Shown here piece after piece: positions 55,380 through 64,000 of a stretch of DNA of 64,000 nt; position 1 is the first letter of the stretch, and each line of letters opens with the position of its first letter. A model generated the notes under the pieces. The model ran no database searches. It saw nothing but the letters and a program-made list of their open reading frames with translations, and had not been told where the DNA came from. Both the position numbers and the translations under genes were made by a program. Source of the DNA: Lepas anatifera (Eukaryota > Arthropoda > Thecostraca > Lepadidae). Where the stretch lies: the NCBI GenBank assembly GCA_034440635.1, contig JAOTON010002061.1, positions 62,001 through 126,000 on the forward strand. Reading direction: 5' to 3'.

Positions 55380-57061
55380 CTCTAAGATGTGAATGATATG
55401 TGGCAGGGCCTTTAAAGGTTAAATCGTGATCTGGTCAAACAATGATATTTCACGGTCATATTGTACATCATCCGAATTCTTAGGTCATACTCGTCACTAT
55501 AATACCAAATGTATTGTTGTACCTTATCCTATTCAATAGTTATAGACACAAACAATTAAAAAAACGTGACATTTGGTGAAATCTGTCAAAGTTGGTATTA
55601 GCCTGATCTCAAAATGGATGACAGCATCCAGATTTATCCTTCTAAGAGCTTTTGAATAATGTTTAGAAACTTGATCTAGCTCTTCTAGAAGCTGAGTTAC
55701 GTCCTGGTTTTGATAGCCTCATTTTAGAAGACCATAATCACTTTACATGGGTTTAGAAATGACGCGATAAGTCGTTGACCTGACCTTACCTGACGCCAAT
55801 ACAGTGAATACAGAAATACAGCGTTGTCCATGCCCTTAAAATACACATGGCTACTCAGATTCGTGCACCCCATGATTTGTCTCCTTCCTGTTTACACGGT
55901 CAACTACTTATCCCTTCGCTGCAAATAATCATTTTAGCATATTAAACTTTTAGTGATACACACACATATAATGTTAAGAAGGTGTGTATGTCACATGTAC
56001 CATGTGTGTTGTATTGCCAATAAGTGTGCGCCAATTGAGGCTCTTGAAAAGCGGAATCCTGTAACCAGGTGCCGAAAAATACTAATGACTCGAAATCGAT
56101 GCCTGCAATTTGCTCCCAAGCATATTCACAAACTGAACTCATTTGATGAACTCAAATTTTCCAGTGATATCGACACCGCACATCTCTATTAACGCCTAAA
56201 ATTGCACCTACCACCACAGAATGTACCACCTACGTGCACAGAATGTCTCCTATACCTGCCCTCCTCCCTCAGTCCAACAGCAGGCACAACCACCACCATT
56301 CTCAACACAACGCTTGTAGGTTTTATAATCCACCACGCGACCCTTCTCTACCGAGGCTTGAACTCGACGTCAGCAGTGCTCAGCGTGAACTCTCTAACCA
56401 GGGGCGCAGCCAGACCTTTAGTATGGGGGCACACCACTTTTGAGGGGCACCCCGGGAGAAAAAGGGCACTTTTTAATCTCACCTAAAAGCTTACCATATC
56501 TTAATTTATTTCAACCTTTTGGGTACTTTTGGTTGAAGAAAATGCAAATGAAGCATTGACGGAGAAGGAAAACTCAATTAAATCCGGAAAAAGTATCACT
56601 GAAACATCATTAAAGTAGCCAAAACACGACTGGTTCGGATACATTCAAGGATAATTCAGCCAACTCATGCAAGTACTTGCATGTGCAAGCTAAGACATAC
56701 TGGGGTCGAAAATTCATTTGTTATCCCCTCTGGTTTTGCCGTGACGAGTGAGCCCTGCATGAACGCGGATTAAGTTCTTCGGTTCCCACAATGGCCGTGG
56801 GAGGAGGAGTGGCCTAGTGACAGTGAATACAATTTTGCTGCCGGAATAAATTGGGAGATACCCTTTAACGCGTTTATAAAGTTCCTATTTTAAGGACCGG
56901 TCCAGTTGCAGTAGAGATGGTACGGCGGTGGTTTTGAAATGGTGATGGTGATGATTTGGAACACATGATGAGGCAAAAGGAAAAAGCGTAGATGATGTTC
57001 ACAAAAACACAATATTAATGCCACATTAATCTCTCTCTTTAATTGGTCCGATGCTTAGCTT

Positions 57062-57062
<1 letters not shown>
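55380..57062. other. Unassigned; one hAT-like MITE end at 56401
   Basis: GGGGCGCAGCCAGACCTTTA (56401-56420) and the following GGGGCACACCAC resemble a hAT MITE end, but no partner end is evident. A tract of TGTGTATGTCACATGTACC lies near 55982. No gene is supported. Confidence 0.4.
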
Positions 57063-57066
<4 letters not shown>

Positions 57067-57138
<72 letters not shown>

Positions 57139-57189
57139 CGAGAGAGAGCAAGAGAGAGAGAGAGAAAGAGCGAGAGAGCAAGAGAGAGC

Positions 57190-57220
<31 letters not shown>

Positions 57221-57278
57221 CGAGAGAGCGGAGAGAGCGAGAGAGAGCGAGAGAGAGAGAGCGAGAGAGCGAGAGAGC

Positions 57279-57314
<36 letters not shown>

Positions 57315-57590
57315 GCGAGAGAGAGAGCGAGAGAGAGAGAGAGCGAGAGAGAGAGCGAGAGAGAGAGAGAGCGAGAGAGAGCGAGAGAGAGAGAGCGAGA
57401 GAGAGAGAGAGCGAGAGAGAGAGAGAGAGAGAGAGCGAAAGAGAGCGAGAGAGAGAGGGCGGGGGAGAGCGGGGGAGGCGAGAGAGAGGGGAGAGGAGAG
57501 CGGAGAGAGAGCGAGAGAGAGGAGCGGAGAGAGAGAGCGAGAGAGAGAGCAAGAGAGAGAGAGAGAGCAGAGAGAGCAAGAAGAGCGAGA
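57067..57590 (+). repeat. (GA)n microsatellite with GAGC variants
   Basis: Over 500 bases of GAGAGA with GAGAGC and GAGAGG interruptions. Long Arg/Glu and Leu/Ser ORFs on the two strands are artefacts. Confidence 0.98.
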
Positions 57591-57622
57591 GGTTCAACAG
57601 GTATTTGGGACTGGTTAGATGA

Positions 57623-58596
57623 CAGGGGAGACCGGGGCTGGTTGAATCATTTTTCACTTTTCCTTCCGTAGCTAATAATCCATAAGATCTATCGAAAATT
57701 GGATACCACCATTCAAAATATAGTTCTTTTCCCCACCAAACGACGGTTAATTTTTTTCCCAAAAACAAATACATTTTACCACAATACACTTTTGAAATCA
57801 GCTCTGCACCTGATGCAAACTGCCCCTATGTCAGGGTAAGTTGCATCAGTCCCCGGGGCAGCTTGCATCGTGAGGAATTAGTGCACAGAAACAAAATACA
57901 ACGTCAGATTCGCTTTATTGGTAAGCACGTTTCCCATTCAGCGGAGGCACGTTTCCTTGGTAGGCACGTTTCCCATCGGATACCCTTCCGAGCTTGCTTA
58001 CTCAGAGTCAGGGTCACCTTGGTGACAGATATAGCACCTGCTTCTCGAAAGTGACGCTCTCCTCCCCCACTTTCGACGCCCATGCCAATAATTATTGCAA
58101 TAATACATCTTTATGACTGTTCAATTTTCTCATAAACAAAACTAAGCGCCGGGGTAGGTTGTAACAATGTTTCAAGCTGCCCCGCGAAAAATGATTCGTC
58201 TTGCCCCATCCCTGCCCTGAATCAATCGTGGCGCCAAATATTGTACAAAGTTTCCCGTTGAAGTTTTATATTGGTCCCGCCAAAAGTTTTTGCCTCAATT
58301 GAAGACTGGAGAAACACGCTTTAACCTGCCAGGCTTATGACCAGCGTGCATGTTATCTTGTATTTCATTTAAAACGTAATGTAACAGACTAAAAAAATAC
58401 TTTCACCCTAAGAAAATGAGTTTTTGCCTCCTCACCTGGTATCGGCCGACCGCCTTTGCTGGTTTCTTCACCGGAAAGACATTGAGCGTGCGCGGTTCTA
58501 GTGGGCCCGCTTAAACTGTTATCTAGTGAATATTATTTTAGTTACAGCCCCTGATGCATTCAACCCGTGATGCAACCAGCCCCGGTCTCCCCTACT
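57623..58596. mobile_element. TIR element with GGGGAGACCGGGGC ends
   Basis: Left end CAGGGGAGACCGGGGCTGGT; right end on the reverse strand CAGTAGGGGAGACCGGGGCT. Inside, related CCCCGGGGCAGCTTGCATC and GGTTGTAACAATGTTTC words recur (57850-57870, 58155-58180), suggesting further end-like repeats. No target duplication is obvious. It abuts the (GA)n tract. The superfamily is unknown. Confidence 0.6.
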
Positions 58597-59113
58597 GTAC
58601 ATGTACCAGTGTACCAGTGTACACCGATGTAAAATACTTGTTAGCACGTAGTAGGTGTAAGTGGCAGGTGTCGGTAAAGATGAAGTCTCACTTGTTCGTG
58701 AATGATTCCAAATATTACATACCAAAAAGCAAAAAACAAAAGTGAGGTGGCATGGCAGAGATAAGATGGGAAAGCAAATTTATCAGAGGTGATTTGATGT
58801 AATGATCATTTGGGTTTAAGGATGCACCAACCTGCATGGTCATATGTCACCCATTTTCCAGATATGAATGATAAAAATAACGAGTCTGTTCAGGCTAATT
58901 CCTCTATTTTTATCAATCATATGCTCATCAATTATCTGTTCCACGGTCAATTTAGTGTAAGGAATATCTATTGACCTCGGGGTGAAAATAGGTCTGCGTT
59001 GAAGCCAAATCTGACCTCTGGTATTTGCAGCTCGCAACTCAAATAGTTAAAACGCTTACGAAGCAAGCATCAAAGACGTGTGCATTGCGAGAGCCCATGA
59101 CGAAGATATCGAG
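58597..59113. other. No recognisable feature
   Basis: Short ORFs on both strands without motifs. Confidence 0.4.
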
Positions 59114-59371
59114 TCAAGTCTTAACGTTGAGCTTCTGGTTGCCGATAAGCATGTTGGGTGGGTGAGCGGGCGTAGGGGACGGGGGAAGCTGCCTCCGCAG
59201 CTCAGGACGGTTGGGTCCGATCCTCTCAGACGATCCGGATCGTCGCTTCTGAGAGACGCCTGAATGGTAAAAGTCAGCTGTTTCCCCCTGCGGTGGCATT
59301 CGGCCTGGAGCTGGATCATAACGACGCATTGATTTTCCATTTGCCTCGGACGGATACCCACTGGAGGCCAT
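59114..59371 (-). CDS. Candidate coding exon, proline-rich, unknown
   Basis: The reverse-strand ORF starts at ATG 59371 (MASSGYPSEANGKSMRRYDP) and ends at a stop after 85 codons, with RPELRRQLPPSPTPAHPPNM near the end. It is hydrophilic and Pro/Arg/Ser-rich, hence probably disordered. Composition and GC-rich third positions are more gene-like than surrounding ORFs. It lies 290 bp downstream of the lysozyme exon on the same strand, but that exon ends in a stop, so it belongs to another transcript if real. No family recognised. Confidence 0.3.
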   Translation of the reverse strand: MASSGYPSEANGKSMRRYDPAPGRMPPQGETADFYHSGVSQKRRSGSSERIGPNRPELRRQLPPSPTPAHPPNMLIGNQKLNVKT

Positions 59372-59664
59372 GACTGGAGATTCTAGGACCTGTTGAGCTG
59401 TTCATCAGTGGTCAGTGGTGAAAATGAATAGTGGCACGGGAGAGGTGACGCATTAGAGCTCACAGTCCAAACGGCTGCGCTCATCGGCTTTGCATTGTGG
59501 CTGGCGGGGACTTGGCACCTCACCAATGTATTCACACCAGACACATCGCCCATTGTTCAGAACTGAACGCAGGCCCATTGTACAATACCATAGATAACAG
59601 TGGGTAGAACTACATATACACCATGTATTACATAATAAAAATACTCTGACATCTACGGAAATGT
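59372..59664. other. 3' flank of the lysozyme exon
   Basis: The sequence following the lysozyme stop on the reverse strand. I saw no clear AATAAA signal. The reverse ORF at 59453-59668 starts at the exon and shows no motif. Confidence 0.35.
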
Positions 59665-59900
59665 TCACAAGCCCAGCTCTGCCCGTCCGTAGCCATTCGG
59701 GGCGTAACCTGCCGGGGTCCGGTAATCCTCCTTTTCCAGCAGTCCGGCCAGTCTCTTCATGCAGTCGTGGAACTCGATATAGAAGTCGCTGTCGCGACCC
59801 TGCTCCTCGCAGGGTCCGTAGCCGAGGTAGTGCATCAGCGCGAAGTCCTTACAGGTGATCTGTCCGTCCTGGTCACAATCCTGCAGCCGCCCGTGAATAA
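59665..59900 (-). CDS. Invertebrate-type (destabilase) lysozyme, last exon
   Basis: Reverse-strand exon encoding about 77 residues to a stop at 59665. DCDQDGQITCKDFALMHYLG then YGPC and FYIEFHDCMKRL match the C-terminal part of i-type lysozymes (DCxGDGxxxCxDxAxIHxxGxxGC ... YxxxxxxC). These secreted enzymes cleave peptidoglycan and in some animals have isopeptidase activity. The catalytic Glu and Asp lie in the N-terminal part, which is not here. The likely acceptor is AACCCAG/TT at 59900-59901 (or CTGCAG/G at 59880-59881). A 26-residue tail after the last conserved Cys is unusual. Earlier exons should lie at higher coordinates, but I could not find them. Confidence 0.75.
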
Positions 59901-60065
59901 CTGGGTTAGTCGTCATTCAGCTCTTTAACACGCGCATTGACGGGGCGGGTACCCGCCCCCTCGGGTTTTTCGGAGATAGCAGAAAAACGGCGGCGCGTAG
60001 CGCCGCCGTACTTGGTATACCTTTTCCCTCATCATTTTTACAACTTCTGTGAAAATTTTAAGGTT

Positions 60066-60081
60066 AGGTCATCTCAGGTCA
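60066..60081 (+). promoter_or_regulatory. DR4-type nuclear-receptor site in T1
   Basis: AGGTCA-TCTC-AGGTCA, a direct repeat with a 4-base spacer, immediately followed by an overlapping AGGTCA. It is conserved in the other T1 copies. DR4 is the classic spacing for several RXR heterodimers; binding here is inferred. Confidence 0.5.
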
Positions 60082-60391
60082 GGTCACCAGTACAGGTCAA
60101 GAGACCCGACCTCAAAAAAGGTTTAAGATAGCATAAGTCGGAGCAGGGTGAACTTATCCGATTGAAACTCATATCACATAACTGCCCCACCGAGTTCTCT
60201 AAAATATGTTCCGGTATTTTTGATATCGATGACCCTAAGGCCAGGTACGACGCATGACCTCTCCATTGGAAATACATGGGAAAAATGGTTTTTACGGAAT
60301 ACCTCAGTAACGGATGGTGATAGAGCATTTATTTTAGCTGCATTAGACTCGCCTGGGCTTTGCGGTTCTAATGATATGCATTTTATATAAT

Positions 60392-60448
60392 TTGACCTTG
60401 ACCTGACCTCAGGTCAGGTCAAATCCTTGATTTGACCTAGCAAGGTCA
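60392..60448. promoter_or_regulatory. Mirror-symmetric half-site cluster in T1
   Basis: Overlapping TGACCT half-sites meet overlapping AGGTCA half-sites at TGACCTCAGGTCA (an everted repeat with 1-base spacer). TGACCTAGCAAGGTCA (everted, 4-base spacer) follows at 60433-60448. The arrangement recurs in copies 1 to 6. Confidence 0.5.
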
Positions 60449-60770
60449 AATTATATATCATTCGATTTAGCTTGCTAAGAGGATTCATACAGTTTAAGTC
60501 GTTTTGCTCCATCTTTACTTGTTCAGATGTAATGCCCGAAAAACTGAATTTTACATGTTATCCCTATGACGGGCATGTTTTGACCTCTTGTGACCTTAAA
60601 TGTGACCTGACAAAAAAATTATCCAAATGTTTTCGATGGAGAAGTGGATGGGCAACCCAACGCCGTTTACCGTTTTTCGCTACCTACCGTGGTTCTCGAG
60701 ATCTTAGGGGGCGGGTACTCCCCCCCGTCAATGCGAAGGTGGCTCAGACCCCCGTCAATGCGCGTGCTAA

Positions 60771-63439
60771 AAAGGTGCAAAACATGGAAAAAATGACCAA
60801 GACTGAGACTGTCTTTAGTTTGAACCTCTTGTCATCAAGACAATGCCGGCAACTATTGTAAAAAATAGCTTTGGAGGTTGTCTCCAGATGGCACGCTTTC
60901 ATGTCGCTCTGAACCGAGATACGTGTCAGCAGAGGTCAAGAATCTCGCCAACTCGCCCACGCTCGTGGGTAGCCAAATGAGGTTCAAGGGCCCGAACTTA
61001 GGAAGCCAATCACGGAGAATTGACAGAGATCAAGAATTGCACTTACCAGCAAAAAACAAGTATTTCCACGATCTTACCGCCACGTAAAAAGAACTATCCA
61101 TAATATGCAATGCTACCTTGACTGATTTTAGGTAACATTATAACTTTAGTGACAGACAATACAAATTAGTGACAAGTAATTTATCCTTAATCACTCGCGT
61201 TATTTCACAGCTAAGTTAGAGATGGGTAGGTAACCACATCGGCAACGAAATTGACCCATATAAAGCCATGATAAAATGTACTCTAAATTGCCATGACATG
61301 AGAACGGTAATACTCATTCTCTTATATGAATTTGACCATTTATTTTTAATAAAAAGAGAAAAATTTAAAGTCTATATCAGGATTCATAGTGAAATTAAAC
61401 CGCATAAGATAGTAACTCCACTGCATACTTGTACTTGAGGACTCGTTTTGCGGAATTAGAGATGGTCTGGCAGCCAGGCCGGCAACGAAAATTACGATTA
61501 GGGACCACCAGGTAGCCACTTGGGTAACCACCAAGTTTTGCGTTTCTGGCGCGGGAGTAGCGAGAAGAAAGCAGTCAGAAATACTACGTGTTGAAGCTGC
61601 TGTGTGGGTATCTTACTCTGAGGCTGTAGAGTTTGACCTAAATCAAAATAGGAGGTTTTGTTGCCAGTGGTAAACCCACTACCAATTCTTATACATTACG
61701 CCGCAGCCAGAGAAACGTAGGACAAAGTGAACTCTGCCAGATCTCAAAAGCCCAGGAGAGTAGTGTGATTTGAGTGTGTCAATTAGAGCACACATTTTAA
61801 CCATGTGCATGCGAGATATCCAAACTGTTGTCCTGTGGAGATGAGAGTTGCAAGTTCTGGCTTTGCACCTAGAAAATTATTTGCTGTTTGTTGCCCATGA
61901 AGTCAGGTAAACTGCAGGTATGTTTCTTTGGTGCCTACCTAAGTCAATTTTATCAAATCAAACTTAACAAAATTGTATTGATTCCACAAAAGTTTCCATT
62001 CAGCAGGTGAAGGTGGTGCTGCTTATTGATCTGCTTCAATCTTTCTAGGATTTGCTGGATGATGGTTGTGGTATTAGGAGGTACTTGTCCTCGGGCTGAG
62101 CACCTATATTTGGTTGCAGGCATTGGAGATATTTAAATTATATGTATTCTTTTAACAAAATGTTAATTGAATGTATCCTTCAAGTAGCTTAAGTCTCAGC
62201 ATAGTGACTGCTACAGTCAAATGGTGGTTGTCTGCTATCTTAGCAATTGTGACCTAAGCAACGATTGATCATAGCAAGCAGTTGCAGTAAGGGTACTAGA
62301 CTCTGATGGCACATATTTCTTCACGTCTTTTTGTATGAGGTACTTGATAACATTTTTGACTAATTAATATGCGCAGCTAATGGACACATGCTTGTGTTAC
62401 AGCACACACAACTTGTAATCACTGCACATATACTTAACCTTTTGCTGTTTGGTACTAAGAGTATGCTATATGTAATTCACTAGTCTCGAAATCACTGTAA
62501 ATTTAATTACTTTCATAATTCCACTTTTTGAGGGTAAATTTTCACTCACTAAGACAGATATTCTGGGAGCCATTTAAAGCCTCAGTTCACGCAAAAGTTA
62601 ATTTCACTTCAGATAGCCATGTTGGTCACATCAAGGGATGTGGGTAGCCAACCTGACATGGTCTTGACCTCTGCGTGTCAGGCAGATTAGGTACCTATCA
62701 TCAGATACGTATCTGGCTAATATCGACTAGCACAGGCACTCGCATATTTTTGTTAACAAACGTTAATCCTATACATAGTATAAACGCCTAAACATGTGAA
62801 AATTCGTGTCGCTGTCTTCTCAATTACGCGAAAGGTGCACCTTACGCAGCTTTGATGCGAGGTCTCCGTCTATTCATTCCACTTTCGTCCGATGTGAGCA
62901 CCAACAAACAACTTTGCGACAGAAGTGCTACTGCTGTCGCTTAACTGTGCGCCTTATTTGCTCGGATCTAAAGAGCTTGTCGCATTGGTGGTAGTCAATT
63001 TAACAGAAGAGTTCCGGGCCTCCTGGAGAGCAAAACTGAGCTGATCGGTGCCGACAACAAAGGCTTTCTCCGACAACTGTGGATCTAAGGCGGCCGTCGC
63101 AAGAGGTCAAAGGCTTTTTGTTGCAAGAGTCGATTAACTACGCACTTTTTGGAACAAGTGGCAAAGAAGAGTTCAGATGAAAAGGGGAAACATTTTGACA
63201 CGGGAACAGGGTGCAAACATTTTGTCGTGGCAATAGAAGACTTGCAAAGGAATTATAGACTAAGGAAGGTGCTGAAATATCGAGACAATTGCTTAAAACT
63301 GGGTTTAAGCGGGTGACCGAAAAAATAGCGTCCGGTTTTGTCACCTTCAATCTTAGGAAAAAGCTCAACGTTTAATAGCAATGAGCACTGAGGCTTGTTA
63401 CAAAAGCTCTCGTTTCTTGTCTTCCTCACTTCCTCGTGT
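60771..63439. other. No recognisable feature; expected to hold upstream lysozyme exons
   Basis: I searched the reverse strand for the N-terminal i-type lysozyme pattern and did not see it. Two related segments containing AGAGATGG...CGGCAACGAAA (61220-61245 and 61460-61490) are a diverged duplication. Other ORFs are short. Confidence 0.35.
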
Positions 63440-63835
63440 AGTTATCGCGCATCATTACGCCTGTCTGTTACGACCAGTCTCGGCCTACGCTCGCACCGTT
63501 CTCCGTTCCAGTGTGGAAAACCCGACAGCGCCCTGACACCTGGCCCGGCCGAGCTCCGGCATCATTCAGCTCCAGCGCACTAGTTCCGGGACATAAGCGG
63601 CGCCCAGCCTTCACAACGTCACTCATTCGTGAGAGGCGGTCGTCCGGAGCTGGCTGATTGCAGGGGAGGGCTCTCCTCTCGGCGCGCTGAGGTCACGCGG
63701 CCACAAGTGCCAGAGCCCGTCAGAGAGATTGCCACAGTACTGTCAAAATCAGATCCAGGGTCTTGCTGTCCAGTGTCAGCAGAGTTACTGCCAAGAAATT
63801 GTTCGCTGCTGTGCCGAAAATATCAGGAATGCATT
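63440..63835. promoter_or_regulatory. CpG-rich block near the window end
   Basis: Clearly richer in CpG than the preceding 2.5 kb (CGCGCATC, CTCGGCGCGCTGAGG, GCCCGGCCGAGCTCCGG). Possible promoter or first exon; the ORFs at 63395-63583 and 63629-63838 have no recognisable motif. Confidence 0.35.
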
Positions 63836-63930
63836 TGAAAAAAAAACGTTGTTTAGACCTTGTATGTTTAATATACACGCCTCAAATATACACCCATCTT
63901 GATCTTTTATAAAAGACTTTGCATGTATGC

Positions 63931-63978
63931 ATGTATTTACGTGATTTGGACATAAATGTCCAAATCACGTAAATACAT
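63931..63978. repeat. Perfect 48-bp palindrome
   Basis: 23-bp arms with a 2-base AA centre, all matching. The arm begins ATGTATTTACGTGATTTGG and includes TACGTGA. It is preceded by GCATGTATGC. It is the strongest uninterrupted hairpin in the window; further arms may lie beyond the window edge. Confidence 0.95.
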
Positions 63979-64000
63979 AATTGAAGCTCTGTGTAGATGA

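Larger units (their letters stand above)
59925..60770 (+). mobile_element. T1 TTAA element, copy 7, beside the lysozyme exon
   Basis: Left TTAA at 59925-59928; right TTAA decayed to CTAA (60767-60770). Ends: one CGCATTGACGGGG motif at left, two at right. It contains an 18-bp perfect palindrome GGGGCGGGTACCCGCCCC (59942-59959) and a GC hairpin with 10-bp arms ACGGCGGCGC (59987-60009). It lies in the putative lysozyme intron, 24 bp upstream of the acceptor. Confidence 0.95.

Noticed and set aside
57043..57789. Arg/Glu-rich and Leu/Ser-rich ORFs of about 190-245 codons
   Set aside because: Translation of a (GA)n microsatellite, present in several frames and both strands.
19547..60861. ORFs inside T1 copies, which recur in every copy (for example with YPYDGHVLTSRDLKCDLT)
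   Set aside because: They recur because the DNA is repeated. Frames differ between copies, lack a common start and stop, and the half-site DNA constrains the sequence instead.
61346..61534. Reverse-strand ORF with a signal-peptide-like start (TWWSLIVIFVAGLAA), possible first lysozyme exon
   Set aside because: The apparent start is TTG, no in-frame ATG lies between it and the upstream stop, and the mature part has no lysozyme pattern.

Overview
This is a gene-poor stretch of animal (metazoan) nuclear DNA. The signs are long non-coding DNA, intron-split coding exons, 5'-truncated LINE copies with A tails, hAT elements with 8-bp target duplications, microsatellites and minisatellites. Two recognisable host coding segments are the last exon of an invertebrate-type (destabilase) lysozyme and a secreted C-type-lectin-like gene. 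The lysozyme points to an invertebrate; I cannot name a phylum from the sequence.

Most of the window consists of repeats. The dominant component is a set of non-coding elements flanked by TTAA, sorted here by end sequence into families T1 to T6 (names are mine). T1: seven copies (19.8, 30.2, 37.0, 46.2, 47.9, 49.2, 59.9 kb). T2: three copies (15.3, 22.8, 49.5 kb). T3: five copies (3.5, 22.3, 26.7, 38.9, 43.6 kb). T4: three copies (2.1, 6.3, 28.7 kb). T5: three copies (14.1, 18.0, 54.0 kb). T6: four copies (13.6, 35.8, 45.8, 54.9 kb). T1 to T5 share one plan: TTAA, a family-specific end motif often repeated with a spacer, GC-rich palindromes, then a core packed with AGGTCA/TGACCT nuclear-receptor half-sites. 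T6 is a shorter 460-bp element with a CCAAT-box/CRE core. No copy encodes a transposase.

Layout: 0-7.7 kb, old repeats and a coding relic. 7.7-12.5 kb, an E-box-rich minisatellite split by a hAT element that carries two smaller hAT elements and a LINE fragment, ending in a CpG-rich block. 13.6-20.6 kb, T6, T5, T2 and T1 copies. 22.3-29.5 kb, a nest of T3, T2, a rearranged hAT transposon, a foldback element with a hammerhead-like motif, and T4. 30-34 kb, T1, GGGGCCCC-type tandem repeats and hAT MITEs. 34.5-35.2 kb, the lectin-like gene. 36-55 kb, repeated T1/T3/T5/T6 insertions, tandem arrays and a SINE-like segment. 57-58.6 kb, a (GA)n block and a TIR element. 59.1-59.9 kb, coding exons including the lysozyme exon with a T1 copy just upstream of its splice acceptor. 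60.8-64 kb, unassigned DNA ending in a CpG-rich block and a perfect 48-bp palindrome.

The most unusual signal is the TTAA family set: it seeds about 15 AGGTCA half-sites per T1 copy across the locus and can insert into itself. It could act as a dispersed nuclear-receptor binding platform, which remains an inference from sequence.
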